A DNA stretch of 64,000 nucleotides. It comes from Alnus glutinosa (Eukaryota > Streptophyta > Magnoliopsida > Fagales > Betulaceae). The notes below the pieces were generated by a model. The model ran no database searches. It was not told the origin of the DNA and worked only from the letters and a program-made list of their open reading frames with translations. The DNA lies in contig NC_084898.1 in assembly GCF_958979055.1 (NCBI RefSeq), positions 22,100,602-22,164,601 of the forward strand, given 5' to 3'. Position numbers and translations under genes: made by a program. Shown in pieces: positions 27,789 to 43,437 of the stretch; within the stretch, counting starts at the first letter, position 1; every line of letters begins with the position of its first letter.

Positions 27789-28373
27789 CAAGGATTCAAT
27801 CTGGGCAAGAGCATGCTCCTTCATCCGATTCCAGAAGCTGTGGCGAGCCTTTGACGATTTCTCTGCCCTATTTTCCTCCAGTTGATTGTCAGCAGAGAAC
27901 ACGGGTCGAGGAGGCAGATCCACCACGTTCAGTGGTATGGCGGGTTCAGACTGCTGTGTTATGCCGATGGCTACGGAAGGGGCAAGCTCAGGGACTGGGT
28001 TGGGCGAGTTACTGCCACTCCAATCGCTCATATACATATCTTCGGGCGGTGGACTGGGCGGCGTGGGTGGTAGAGCCCATCCAATTTCCATTGGGGGTAA
28101 CTCATCGGGGTCAAACAAAACAGGCTGGTCAGGATGTTGATTTAGATCATGAACTGCTCTGTGCGCACCTACAGAAGGCGGGGAAGTGGGCAAGGGAAGA
28201 ACATCACGAACAGAAGATTTCTGTGGCAACAGTGGAGAAACAGCGTCCGACCGCCCACACAGGAGCGGACGGCGAGGCCAAATGGAACCTCGCCTTGGCC
28301 TTCCTTCACCTACGCCCACGCCTTCTTCGACGTTCACGCAGCCGACGAAACAACACACAACATTGGATTCCAT
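27789..28373 (-). CDS. Proline-rich protein of unknown function, possible first exon
   Basis: An open frame of 195 codons on the minus strand starts at an ATG (28,373) and ends at a good donor site (TTG|GTAATT, 27,788/27,789). GC content is much higher than around it. The first third is Arg/Gly-rich; residues from about 80 on are Pro- and acid-rich (LFDPDELPPMEIGWALPP, PPTPPSPPPEDMYMSDW); the last 25 are basic and helical (SFWNRMKEHALAQIESL). I do not recognise the family. Reading on past the donor runs into the LINE insertion, giving an artificial fusion ending at 27,612. A following exon was not found. Copy B lacks this exon entirely. It could be a genuine gene, a captured fragment, or part of an unrecognised transposon. 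Confidence 0.45.
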
Positions 28374-28915
28374 GCTGTGTCTCTCTTCTGGTGTCGATGG
28401 AGTTCGTTCTCTCCTCTTTCAGGACGAGCCCGCCTTTTTCTTATTTTCAAAGTGTTCACAACTTCACAGGCCACAGCTAATATCCTTACAGGGTTAGTTA
28501 GTTAGGGATCCGGTGGGTCCCACCTAATATTTTTGCACAACACAATGGTGGGACCCATGTGCACCAAATGACGCTTGGGAGGACATGCATCATGCATGGA
28601 CGACGGCGAATGCGCATGGACTACTGATGGGTCAGACCTACATGTCATGCTACAAGTTCTAGTTCGTTTGATCAATTTTTAGGATTTTTTTTTAGTATTC
28701 TTTATCACATCATTTTAAAAAATCAAAATTAAATGTAGTCATAAATTAAAAGATACAATTTGAATTTGTTGTGAGATAGGGTTTGTAATGTATTTAGAAG
28801 GTACGATTCTTCTCATTGAGACGATGTACAGTTTACAGGATCCCAAACCTCCACATTAAAATGTTAAATTAGGATGCATGGGGCCAGTCATGGGTTAGTT
28901 AATTAGTATACTACC

Positions 28916-29045
28916 TTTTTTTTTTTTTTTTTTCTTTTTTTGACATGTCTAGCACACAAGATGAGGAGGGAGATGGAGAATTTGAATTAGTGACATGCGT
29001 TTCAGGAGGCGTGGTTCCCAACCGATTGAGCTACCCCTTGGAGAC
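28916..29045 (-). mobile_element. SINE with 15-bp target duplication
   Basis: A 130-bp element on the minus strand starts GTCTCCAAGGGGTAGCTCAA, containing a Pol III A box (TAGCTCAATCGG). Some 40 bp later is a B-box-like AATTCAAATTC, and it ends in a long A-rich tail. It is flanked by the perfect direct repeat AATTAGTATACTACC at 28,901-28,915 and 29,046-29,060. Head, internal promoter boxes, A tail and target duplication together make this a clear tRNA-derived SINE. Confidence 0.87.
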
Positions 29046-29060
29046 AATTAGTATACTACC

Positions 29061-31378
29061 TAATTACATAATTAACACGAGGCTATATATATATATATAG
29101 ACTATTTCTTTAAGAAGTCAATAATTAAACATCTCACCAAATGAAGTAATTATTAATTAACTATCCAAAAACTTAAAGAAAAGAGTAATATATACTTTTT
29201 TTTTCTTCAAATAATTTGTAATTTTACAAAAAATCAACTCATTTTTAAACTAATCGCCTCACATTAAAATTATATCGGTATAATAAGCTCTCTAATTGAC
29301 GAAACATTAGGGCCTACGTAGGTGTAAAAGGAAGATTTTAATTAGATAATTAATTTAGATTCGGCCAACGATAGTTTTACACTATAATTTTAGTATCAAT
29401 TGATGTCGAAATCTCGGTCTAAGGACCCGTTTGAAACTTTGGCAGACAAAAATTGATTCAAGAATAATATCTATTTCAGTGACTTTTTTTTATTTTTTTA
29501 TTTATTATTATTATTTACATCCTCTAAGGATCGGACATGCATGTACGTACGTTAATGTTTATGTTTATGTTTCTTTCCGTTGTTTTTGTTAGTTTAGCTT
29601 ATAATTAATCATGTTTTAATTTACAGTGAAACTCTCCTTGTAATTGCATGTTGATGTTTCTTTCCGGCCGGTTGTTTTTGTTTTTCGTAGTTCAGAAAGG
29701 CGGGTACGGTGCGGATATTATTGTTCTTGGATTTCCTGCCAAGGAAGGCTGATAAAAGAAGGGTATATGTGGAAATTCGAGTTGCTCCCTTGCTGCTTCA
29801 GAAGTTGCAACTTGCAAGTTGCACGTGTGTCTCCTTTTTTGCGCGGGGCTCGAGCACGTGATGGAGTCTACTTAATTTGCACGTGCTGAACTGTTGATCG
29901 AAGATAAAAACAGGCCTCAAGAAAAAAAAAAAGGCCGGTTCCTGGTGGTACCCTTAACAGCTGTCCCCACGAAACGGTTACATTGCTGAAAGTACACGAT
30001 TCTCCCATGAATTGCAAAATCTCAACCCTTTTCCTTTGTACCCTTTTTTTCATTTTCTGTTTTTTTTCCAGCCAATACTTCTAATAAATATGGAAACTAA
30101 AGTTTGTGTATGACATAAATAAATAAATTTTTTTAAAAATAAAAATAAAAATAAAATAGGTATGTTGGTGTTGGCTCTTAATTTTGGCAAAATTTGAGAA
30201 TTGTTTTGGGTTGAGTTTTGGAAAAGGTAAAAGTTAAAGAACTAATTTAGTGGGGGAATTAATTAAGAATCACTTTTTTTTTAAAAAAAAAAAAAAAAAT
30301 TAAAGTACTTGAGAGGGAAAAAAACTTCTAAAAGTTGTTGACACTAGGCGATCGAAATTCTTTTGTTCTTTTGTGTTAATTTGTAATTCGTCACATTCTG
30401 TTAGACAAAATCATTTATTTGTAATAATGCTTTTTAACAGGGAATCTGCTATTCAGCGTGCTTCCAGAAGATTATGCACAATCTACATGTCAAAAAAAAT
30501 CCAGTTCCTTGCCAACCATCCGGACGACAAGGCAACACCGTCCGAACGCGGCTCAAAACAAGAAAGATTTTCAGCGCAATTTTCGAACAACCAATCACAC
30601 AGTTGACACACAATATACAATGTCAGGGGAAAAAAAAAGTTGCAAAGCAAAGTAGGTTCCATAAAGAGGAGAACAACATCTATGAATCAAACCACCCACA
30701 GAGGATTGACATTGGAGTTGCCTTGTTGAGGGTAACATACTCACTCTATTACTCTAACACCATGACTCTTTTTAATATGAATTCTTTCCATTACCATTTA
30801 CCACACATGAGAAAATAGATAATTTAAAAGCGTTTTGACCTGATAATAGCATAGCACCCCTCTTCGTGAAAGTTCAGATAATTAGGACACAAGAGAATAG
30901 ATGTACACAAACAAATTAACCAAAATAATGTCTGCAATGAAAATGTTGTGTGCTTGCTACAGCACTCAACAATTATCAATACCATTGTTCTGTTCACTGT
31001 TAAAAGCAATCTGCATTCAGGATCTCTTTCATGTTCCAACTAGAGTGATATATTCCGAAAGCACAGTCAACACCGAATCCTACTTCTGGAAGACCATCTT
31101 TGATCCAAATCTTAGTGTGTCGCCCCATGAGCCTGATCTCTCATTCAATTTGTATGAGATAAGCTATAGTGTTTGATCATAGTTATGATAATTTTGTTAA
31201 ATTCATCTTTTTCAACCAACCACTAAAATTCTTCAGCTTTCAAATTCATACAGACCAATTTACACCTATATTTTTTAAATTTTAAGAATAACATCCAAAA
31301 TTCTCAAACCAGTTGAGATTAACTGTCAAGAAATCAATTATTCTCACCAGAGACCAATTTCCAAAGAACAAAAATCTG
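29061..31378. other. Distal part of duplication copy A, no supported gene
   Basis: 29,061-29,645 has no counterpart in copy B. From about 29,730 onward it aligns with 42,810-44,746. Short frames at 30,901-31,176 (plus) and 30,824-31,039 (minus) stay open in both copies, but they overlap each other and show no domain. Confidence 0.5.
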
Positions 31379-31733
31379 CTAAATCGCCAGCGTGAGTTAA
31401 AGACATCACCTTAAAACACACAATAACCTTAGGTCCTTCATTAATAAACAAATTTTTTACCAGTGCAAATCTTTTTACTTATACTACAAAGATGAATTAC
31501 TTAAGACTAGCACTTGGCCCAAACAAGGGTTTAAAACTGTCATTAGATTCCTATGCAATATTAGCTTCAAGAATTGAAAGAGAGAGATCCAATTTCACTT
31601 GCATTAATAAACAAAACTGGAGGGCCGCAGAAAACCCAGTACTAAGAATTCAATTCCTATAGTTTACAGCGATAAAATCCGCCTATAATTCAAAAAAAAA
31701 ATTACAATTCAAATATCGATAAAATCAGCATAT

Positions 31734-31775
<42 letters not shown>

Positions 31776-31969
31776 AAGAGCTGTCTGATAGAAATGGATT
31801 GTGGTATTTGTCATTACTATATTATTATTATTAATATTTTGGTCCGAAAAGAGGGAATGATGTGGAAATTAAATTTAAATGGGAACTTGAACTTGGGAGC
31901 AAAGACTGTCAGGGGGTCAGAGAAAAGGGCATTCTCGGAGTCATATATATAAAAGCTAGAAAGAAATCC
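31379..31969. other. Spacer between the two duplication copies
   Basis: About 590 bp not matched in either copy. It contains a poly(A) run (31,738-31,774), a (TTA)n tract, and at its right end a TATA-like CATATATATAAAAGC (31,941-31,955) roughly 270 bp before CML copy B. It may now supply the promoter for that gene. Confidence 0.5.
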
Positions 31970-32226
31970 GCATATATATATATAAGAAAAGGCAAAGTTA
32001 AGAGTTGCTGTTTGGTGATTCCTAGGATTAATCCATGCAAAGAGGGAAAAAGGGTCTGTCTATGTCGTTTTTCCAGTCTTATTATAGATCTGGATGCGCT
32101 TCTAATCTTCAGTATTGTCAAAACAGAGAATATTCTAACAAAAACAAAAGTGATCGTATTTACAAGAATTACAGAGGGTAGAAAGAGAAAGCTTTGGAGA
32201 GAGATTCGAAGGTTTGTGGTGTTGAC

Positions 32227-32718
32227 ATGAGCAACAAGCAACAGGTTGAATTAGACGATGAGCAAATCGCCGAGCTGCGTGAAATCTTTTGTTCTTTCGA
32301 TCGGAAAAATGATGGGAGTCTCACACAGCTTGAGCTAGGATCGCTCTTACGATCACTTGGTCTAAAACCAAGCCCGGAACAGCTCGAGACGTTGACCCAA
32401 AAGGCTGATAAGAACAGCAACGGTTTGGTTGAGTTTTCAGAGTTTGTGGTGCTTGTGGCGCCGGACCTTCTTCCGGCTAAGTCTGCTTATACAGAAGAGC
32501 AGCTAAGGCTGCTGTTTGGGATGTTTGATAGAAATGGAAATGGGTTTATCACGGCAGCCGAGTTGGCGCACTCTATGGCCAAGTTGGGGCATGCGCTTAC
32601 TGCCGAGGAGCTGACGGGGATGATAAAGGAGGCGGATACGGACGGAGATGGCAGAATTAATTTTCACGAGTTCTCGCAGGCGATAACGTCGGCTGCATTT
32701 GATAATTCATGGGCTTGA
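32227..32718 (+). CDS. Calmodulin-like calcium sensor, CML18 type (copy B)
   Basis: Intact 163-aa paralogue of the copy A gene. By hand I count 15 base differences over the coding region, seven of them replacing residues: R5Q, R22C, N27K, A75V, R95L, D103N and D127E. N27K puts lysine at the third ligand position of the first EF loop (DRKNDGSLTQLE), where Asp, Asn or Ser is normal, so EF1 should bind calcium poorly or not at all. D103N in EF3 is a tolerated change. EF2 and EF4 are unchanged. The gene keeps the UTR splice acceptor (ends 32,025) but lacks the upstream leader exon and donor seen in copy A. It is convergent with the CK1 copy B gene. Confidence 0.92.
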   Translation: MSNKQQVELDDEQIAELREIFCSFDRKNDGSLTQLELGSLLRSLGLKPSPEQLETLTQKADKNSNGLVEFSEFVVLVAPDLLPAKSAYTEEQLRLLFGMFDRNGNGFITAAELAHSMAKLGHALTAEELTGMIKEADTDGDGRINFHEFSQAITSAAFDNSWA

Positions 32719-34730
32719 ATGACGAAACAATGGGATTTGTTTTGGGTATGCCTTTAATTTCTTTGTTTTCTTTGATCTGCTATTTGTTTTCTTATATAAT
32801 TAGATGATAACAATAGACTGAGTTTAATCTTTGCCTATTAATCAACGGAACCTTGAAGCAAAATAGGGAGAGTGAGCTAGACGAACCTTGAATGCTTTCC
32901 TTCAGATGCCAAGCGGGGTATTCTTTCTTACTAGGGTCTAAGTCAAGGAAAATAATTTGGGGAGACGGAAGAAAATGATTTGTGGGGGACGGTTTTCCGT
33001 CCCCAAACAATCCTTTTTGATTAAAAAACTTTATTTTAATCAAAAGGGGGGCAAAGAAACGGTTTTTCGTCCCTTGTGTATCAGTTCTCCTAAGTCAATC
33101 ACGGTTAAACCTAGCCTTGTAACATATAACCTATTATTCCTCTAGGATTTCTACATGATGTAAATGGCGACTGGAGTTCCTTTATAATATAAATAACGAC
33201 TAAACCTAATGGTTGTCTTATGACTTAGCCGTCTCCTATTTAAGCATAATCATAATGAATAAAATATCATGCTCGAGTATTATCAAAATTTAGAACATCT
33301 TTTGGTGTCTTTGAAGTCACAGCTTCCTCGAAGTAGCTCATATCATTTTCTCTTAGTTCTTGTGCTGTTAGGTTAATTCGCATCACCATGGATAACTTTA
33401 AATGCTAGATTTTTTTTTTTAAATGAATTTTCAGAGATCAAAGTCACTATCGTCAAGCACAGTTGATTGTGAAACAAATTCTGCAGCAAATTTATTGAGT
33501 AGTTGTTTCTTGCAGTCAGGCTAGACAATTTCCACGCTATCAGATTGATGAACAATTCCAACATGCCCACAGAGCTACAATTTTTGGATTATTCGATCAG
33601 GGGCTGATTACTTTCTTTCATGAACCATATTCTGCCTCACAAATGTGGCATCCACACATACATTTCCCTGTTCCCATTCTGTGTTGCATTTTCTTTAATC
33701 TCCCCATTTCTTGGTGAAAGTTTTTTTTTTTGTTTGTTTTATTTATTTAATTTCTTAGATATGTAAGCCTTTTGGTTTTTGAAATATTGCCCATTTTCCA
33801 ATATTGGTGTCGTTGATCACCAGTGTTGGAATTTTCTTCCTTTTGTTGAATCAAACATACTGGATAACTGATAATTAGGACTGAGGTGTGAGCAAATGGC
33901 CTTACTAGTGAAAATTGATTACATTTCATGAATGCCAATTGCCAACAGAGATTTTCTTCTAAAAGAAAGATAGAAAGAAAGAAAAGTAAATTATAATACT
34001 GCAAAATTATAATATGTGCTGTAATGAGAACCATCGACAAATTATAACCAAAATTAAGTAGTTCATTTATAATACTGCAAAATAAGTTTCTTTCAAATAG
34101 TATTAGAAATGAGACAGATGATAAGAAAATGTGAAGGAAAAAATGGGAAAAGAAACAAGAAACAGAAGTAAAAATTCTAAGTAAATTGCAAAGAAAACAA
34201 AAAATGGCTAAGCTAGTTCCATTAAGCCTTCCTTTTATTATCATTATCATTTTAATAGGTAGCCACGTGGTACAGCATGCCTTTTATTATCATTATCATT
34301 TTAAATTTTTGTGTAAAAGTAAGAAATCAAATTAAATTGAAGGTAAACTGACCAGAATGATGACCCAGAAAGTATAATATATACGTGAATATGGATAAGC
34401 TGATCATAGAAGAAACCCAACTGCCCTGTCTGCCAATTCCATTAGAGAATTCCAATTCCTTGATGGTTTATATATATATATGTCGGATTATTTTGGAGTA
34501 ACGTATATTGCGAGTTTTACTTCAATTACCAAGAACAAAAAAAAAAAGAAAAAGAAAAAGAAAAAAAAGAAAGAAAGAAGTAATACTCGTATTAATTTCT
34601 ACGAAATTCTTTTCTTCCAACTCCTGAATTTCAACCTGCCACTTATTGCCCTAAATTCGTATAAAGCAAGTGAGAACATCAATCTCAAAAAGTTGCAATC
34701 TGCCAAATACACTTATTTCAGCTAAAACAC

Positions 34731-34831
<101 letters not shown>

Positions 34832-34837
34832 AATTAA

Positions 34838-35149
34838 AAAATAAAAAAGCCACCCCCAGATTTATATATATATATATATAAAAGAAATCATTAAAATAAT
34901 AATAATAAAAAATGATAACCACATCAGCGCTGAACTGTATCACGGGGACAGGTGTCGCGCATGCACCCCGACACCTGTAGGATGACGTGACTGGACGTTA
35001 GTTTTGAACGGGGAATAAGACGAATGTACCATTTCCATTTTTTTTCATATACCACCGATACCAAATTTGCTAAAAAGTGAAACTGAGGGGGCAAAAAATA
35101 AAGGTCGTAAAGTACAGGGGGCAAATAAGTATTTAACCCTAAAATTAAC
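34838..35149. mobile_element. Half of a foldback element (ATTTAACCCT end)
   Basis: From GCCACCCCCAG through AAGAAATCATTAAAATAATAA, GACACCTGTAGGATGACGTG, GGCAAAAAATAAAGGTCGTA and the end GTATTTAACCCT it parallels the right half of the element ending at 56,172, and the right arm of the complete element at 62,531-62,933. The left arm is replaced by the AT microsatellite. Confidence 0.65.
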
Positions 35150-37499
35150 TATGGTTTGAAATCATTCAAATCATAGTTACTCAAAATATAATTTCCCTAA
35201 AATAATTAGCCAATGTTCATAATTATGAAATTTCATTACTGGCAAACAAAGGTCTAACGTTCATATTTGTATTTATTTCTCTTAGAAAAAAATGATTAAA
35301 GAATGACAGAAATATCTGACAAATCAGTTTGTAAAAAAATTTATACAACTCACATATAAACATTCCATGTATCCATAATCCATTATTTACACAAATCACA
35401 AAAGATATTCGGTTTAAACCAAATCATCAATGTATCTGTAGAATAAATCACAAGGAATATCCAATTGTTTTGTAAATAAAAACCAAGCAATCAATTATGT
35501 GACATTATCTCAAATTATCAAATGTATCATTGAATCACAAAAGATATCCAAGAATCATTCCACACATTGAAAATAAGTAAAACATTGGAAAAATTAAACT
35601 CAATAAAATCAAATAATAAAAACTTACATGGAAGTATTATTGTTCTTCATCGATGATACTTCATCATCAACCTTAGTTGAGAAATTAACTACACATGATT
35701 ATGAAAAATAAAACCTAACCTAAAGAAAAACTAAACTAAAAATGAGAAAATATATTTGGTCTCTAGCTTCCCCCACTCTTCTTGAGGCTTAGAGGTCTAT
35801 TTATAGGGGCAAAACAAGCCCTAGATATTCTAGAAAAATTGGAGGTTAGTCTTTTAGTTGGAGTAGGAGATTGAAAACTCAATCCAAAAAGGAAAATGAT
35901 TACAAATTCGCCCAAATTTGTGGTCTTTTATTGCGGGGCACTTTTGGCATATCAGACGTCCGAATTAGGAAAATCCTATTTCACAATGATTTGTAGTACT
36001 TTGAGTTAGCTTTCCAATGCCGCTTGATTCACCTTAATCCAATACTTGAACTGAAAGTTTTAGCCAAAATACTATGACATGTGCAGAATCTGAATTCTAA
36101 TACGATTTTGACTCCAATTAGAAAAATTTCAATTTAGTCCTATCCTTGACTTGGTTAAGTATAACCACATCATCTAGATTTTCTCAAAGTGTGCTTTCTT
36201 TCAAGCTTTGTATTTTTCACATTAAAGCTATTTTGCATGGTGAGACCCACATGCATGGATCTCACCAATGAGCCTTGAGTTGTGTAGGGGTAGTGCATTT
36301 GGGTTGTACACCAACCATCCCCTTATATATGTGTGTGTGTTCAATACATTAGATTGTATAAAGGTCGATCATATAAAAAAAACAAAAAAAGTTAGAGCTG
36401 TGCAAAAATTGTATAAGAGTTGTATAAGAAACATTACTCTATTTTATTATCTTCACAGTTTTATGTATTTATTGTATTTCCACTGTTTTTGACCGGGTAT
36501 TGACCGTGTGGTCATGTGATGGCCACAGTTCGCCGCTTTTATAGGTTCTAGGATTCTCTCTAGTTTAGTAAAAGACAAAAATGTCCCTACACAACAACTA
36601 ACTAGATACTTTCCAGTTCAGTACTTGAATTAGAGATAATACGTTTCCCTTTTATGGAGAGTTGCGAGACAAGAAATTATTTCTAATTTTTTAAGCGTAA
36701 AAATAAATATACATTGAACTTAATAATTAAGAAGGAAAAAAAAAAGTAAGAAGAAGAAGAAGAAGAAGAAAACCAAGAGAGCCTGCCCCTTGCCCTATAT
36801 GTAGTTCTGTAGTGGCCTGATCATTTGAAACAGTAGGCCAGGAAATTATTTTTGCTCATAGAATTGTATGAGAAGTCTCTCCAATTTTTATTTTTATTTT
36901 TATTTTTTAAGGTTGGCTGCTTTTTAAGGATAACTTTTGGGGCATTCAAAACTAATATTCGGGTCATCGTTGTCGTATTCATTGATTAAGTCACAATCGT
37001 CCAAGAGTGTGCATCTCCTTTGAACATGCCATGCCATGCCATGGGGCATGGGGTTCACATTCACTTCTGAGAGACAGTGACAAAAACAAAAAATTGGGAC
37101 CAGAAAGGCTTGAGAAGGCTAGGGTGTCCACTCTTGTACAACCCCTTCTCCCGAAAAGAGGGAGGAAACCAAAAATAATAATAAAACTACAGGAGATAAA
37201 GAAAAGCAAGATGCCACCAAAATGGACAAAAAGAATACATTATCAACTTTTGATAGAAAAGAAATCATCTAGCTGACACAAAAGTATGTGAGAAACTGTT
37301 TAAGTACCAGAGCAAAATTCTATGAGCCAACATTCTTACAACAAGTTGTAAGTGGTTTATTAATAGAGAATTACTTGTACTATATATAGGCAAAGTTTAA
37401 AATATGAAATGATATATATATATGGAAATGTAGGAGCCTATAAAACGTACACCATAATGTCATCGGCCAACTCCTTAACAAGCACCCTTGTTCTCTTCT

Positions 37500-40744
<3,245 letters not shown>

Positions 40745-41948
40745 TCACACCGCAAAAATTTCGAAACCCTATCTACAACTTAAAAACCTAATTGAGAACA
40801 GAAAAAAAAAATCCAAAAAACCTTTGTAATGACACGTACAGAATTGTATACTGAAACTACGCAAAGGAAACAAAACGTCCTACAACGTACGTACCTGAAC
40901 TATGCAAAGGAATTTGTATAGTACTGTGAAGGCAAAGAGACGTTGCAGTCAAAGCGATTCTCGCACATTGCTCATAGCCGGTATATATACAATCTGGCTC
41001 GTTTAGTATTCATTGATTGAGCTGATCACCAATTGCTGTGTAACGTCTGTCATTGGTCTCAATAATCTTTAACGCCAAGAATCTCGGCGTTAAGATTTTT
41101 TGCATTTATTTTGTTCTCAATTAGGTTTTTAATTAGCCCGAGAAAGCACAAAACTCTGCGCCGATTCAAACCAAGGAGGAAATTTTTTCCGGAAACAAAA
41201 CGAGTTGAAGATCCAGAGTTAGAAAACCCTGTCGTGGCAATTTCCCTTTTGGGGTTAACTCTAGGGTTAGGTTAAAGGAGGCTTGGGTAGCAAGAATGGA
41301 AACAGAAAGTGAGAGACATATTCGTGTTTGATATTTTTCTTTCTATGGAATTGTTACTCAAAATATAATATAATTCCACAGTTACTCCAAATATAATTTT
41401 CCTAAAATAATTAGTGAATGTTCATAATTATGAAATTTCACAACTGGCAAACAAAGGTTTAATAAAGAAAATCAAGCGTTTTTTAATCGAAATGACATGA
41501 AATATGCTATATATTAAATATATTAAATATATGTCACGTGTTTAATAAATATAATTTTTAAGCAGTTCTTAAATTCATATAATTTATATTCCTTAGAAAA
41601 TCTCGGATTTTATAAAGCCAAATATGAATCTTATGTATGCGAAAAAAGGAAAATTCTAGGTACGTAGTACAGTTTTTACTATTTTTTTTTCTTTTTGTAT
41701 AAATTGGATGGAAGTATTTTAACGTGAAATAATTATTTATAATTAATGACTGACCCGAATAATAACTTATATGAAATTGTCTCGTCAATTTATTAAAAAT
41801 TTATAATAAAAATTATATAAAGGAAAAGGAAAATTCTATAAAGAAAATTCCTCCGCCTCTGTTCAATCTACTGGCTTATCAAGCCTCTTCTTTATGATTC
41901 AATGAGAATTTCTTATTCACAATAAAATAAAATAAAAAATAAAAAAAA
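40745..41948. other. Upstream region of CK1 copy B, no gene
   Basis: Aligns with 25,190-27,200 of copy A but is shorter because two blocks of about 0.4-0.5 kb are missing, each at a short repeated word. The TATA-like GTATATATAC recurs at about 40,981-40,990. Confidence 0.5.
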
Positions 41949-42585
41949 TGATAATTGCACCGTTGGTCCCTGGTATGTCATAATTATTTTTCACTTCCTA
42001 TGGTTTAAAAAGTTCATGAGAGGTCCCTATGCTATGCAATAATTACAAATCGATCCCTAGCGTCAAATTCTGTTAAATTTTTTAATAGATTCCGTCAAAT
42101 GTCACGTCATCGCCACGTGTCGCCAATAAGATGGCGACACGTGTCCATCTTAATAAAAAATATAAATTTATTAAAAAATAAATAAATAGATAAACTTATT
42201 TTTAAAAAAAAAAAAAAAAATTCAAAAAAAAAAAAAAAGCAGCAAGAGGTGGCTAGGCCACTGCGCGCCACCCCCGGCGGCCACCCCTTGCTTCCCGTTT
42301 TTCTTTTTCTTTTTTTGTTTTTTTTTTTAAAAAAATAAGTATTTTTATTTATTTTTTAATAAATTTATATTTTTTTTATTAATATGGACACATGTCGCCA
42401 TCTTATTGACGACACCTGGCGTTGACGTGTAAATCTAACAGATTCCGTCAAAATCGTGGACGGAAAATCGACTCAGGGAGTAAAACGTAATTATTGCATA
42501 GCACAGGGACCTCCTATGAACTTTTTAAACCATAAAAAGTGAAAAATAATTATGGCATACCACAGGGACTAACGGTACAATTATA
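41949..42585. mobile_element. Foldback (long-hairpin) element, copy B only
   Basis: The left arm starts ATAATTGCACCGTTGGTCCC and the right arm, on the minus strand, starts ATAATTGTACCGTTAGTCCC. The arms stay complementary for more than 100 bp (GGTTTAAAAAGTTCAT, GCAATAATTAC) and further in (GGCGACACGTGTCC versus GGACACATGTCGCC), so most of the element can fold on itself. The centre holds a GC-rich core with AGGTGGC and GCCACCCCC. Copy A has a plain A-run at this place, so it inserted after the duplication. The layout suggests a Mutator-type MITE; flanking A-runs hide any target duplication. Confidence 0.78.
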
Positions 42586-42589
42586 AAAA

Positions 42590-43437
42590 ATAAAAATAAA
42601 AACAAGCAAAATAGCAACTTAATTAAAGAAATTACCCAAATTTTCTCAACAACAAATACAATTAATGTTTCTTTCCGGCGGGTACGAGGATGGCGTGTGG
42701 TTTCTGTCCAACATGCGCACATGAAATTTAGCAACAGTGAATGGCCGACGCCTTACGTGCTCCTTCTCATAATATTCAGTCGTACACTTCAAATTTACTT
42801 TAATGTTCTTGGATTTCCTGCCAAGGAAGGCTGATAAAAGAAGGGTATATGTGGAAATTCGAGTTGCCCCCTTGCTGCTTCAGAAGTTGCAAGTTGCACG
42901 TGTGTCTCCTTTTTTGCGCGGGGCTCGAGCACGTGATGGAGTCTACTTAATTTGCACGTGCTGAAGTACTGTGTACCCTTTTCCTTTGTACCCTTTTTCA
43001 TTTTCTGTTTTTTTTCCAGCCAATACTTCTAATAAATATGGAAACAAAAGTTTGTGTATGACATAAATAAATAATTTTAAAAAAAAAAATAAAAATAAAA
43101 TAGGTATGTTGGTGTTGGCTCTTTTGGCAAAATTTGAGAATTGTTTTGGTTTGGTTTTGGAAAAGGTAAAAGTTAAGAACTAATTTAGTGGGGGAATTAA
43201 TTTAGAATCACTTTTTTTAAAAAAAAAAAAAAATTAAAGTACTTGAGAGGGAAAAAAACTTCTAAGAGTTGTTGACACTTGGCAATCTAAATTCCTTTGT
43301 GTTAGTTTATAATTGGTCACATTCTGTTAGACAAAATCACTTCTTTGTAATAATGCTTTTTAATAGGGAATCATCTATTGAGAGTGCTTCCAGAAGATTC
43401 TTCACAATCTAATGTCAAAAAAATCTGGTTCCTTGCC
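42590..43437. other. Copy B spacer aligned to 29.7-30.5 kb
   Basis: Contains blocks shared with copy A (for example TTCTTGGATTTCCTGCCAAG) and about 130 bp at 42,680-42,810 that copy A lacks. No gene is supported. Confidence 0.4.

Noticed and set aside
27851-28480. 209-codon plus-strand frame antisense to the proline-rich exon
   Set aside because: GC-rich DNA tends to be open on both strands; the minus-strand frame has a sensible start, composition and splice donor, this one does not.
30901-31176. 91-codon plus-strand frame open in both duplication copies (also 44,262-44,537)
   Set aside because: An opposite-strand frame over the same bases is equally open in both copies; with about 3% divergence this is expected by chance, and no domain is visible.
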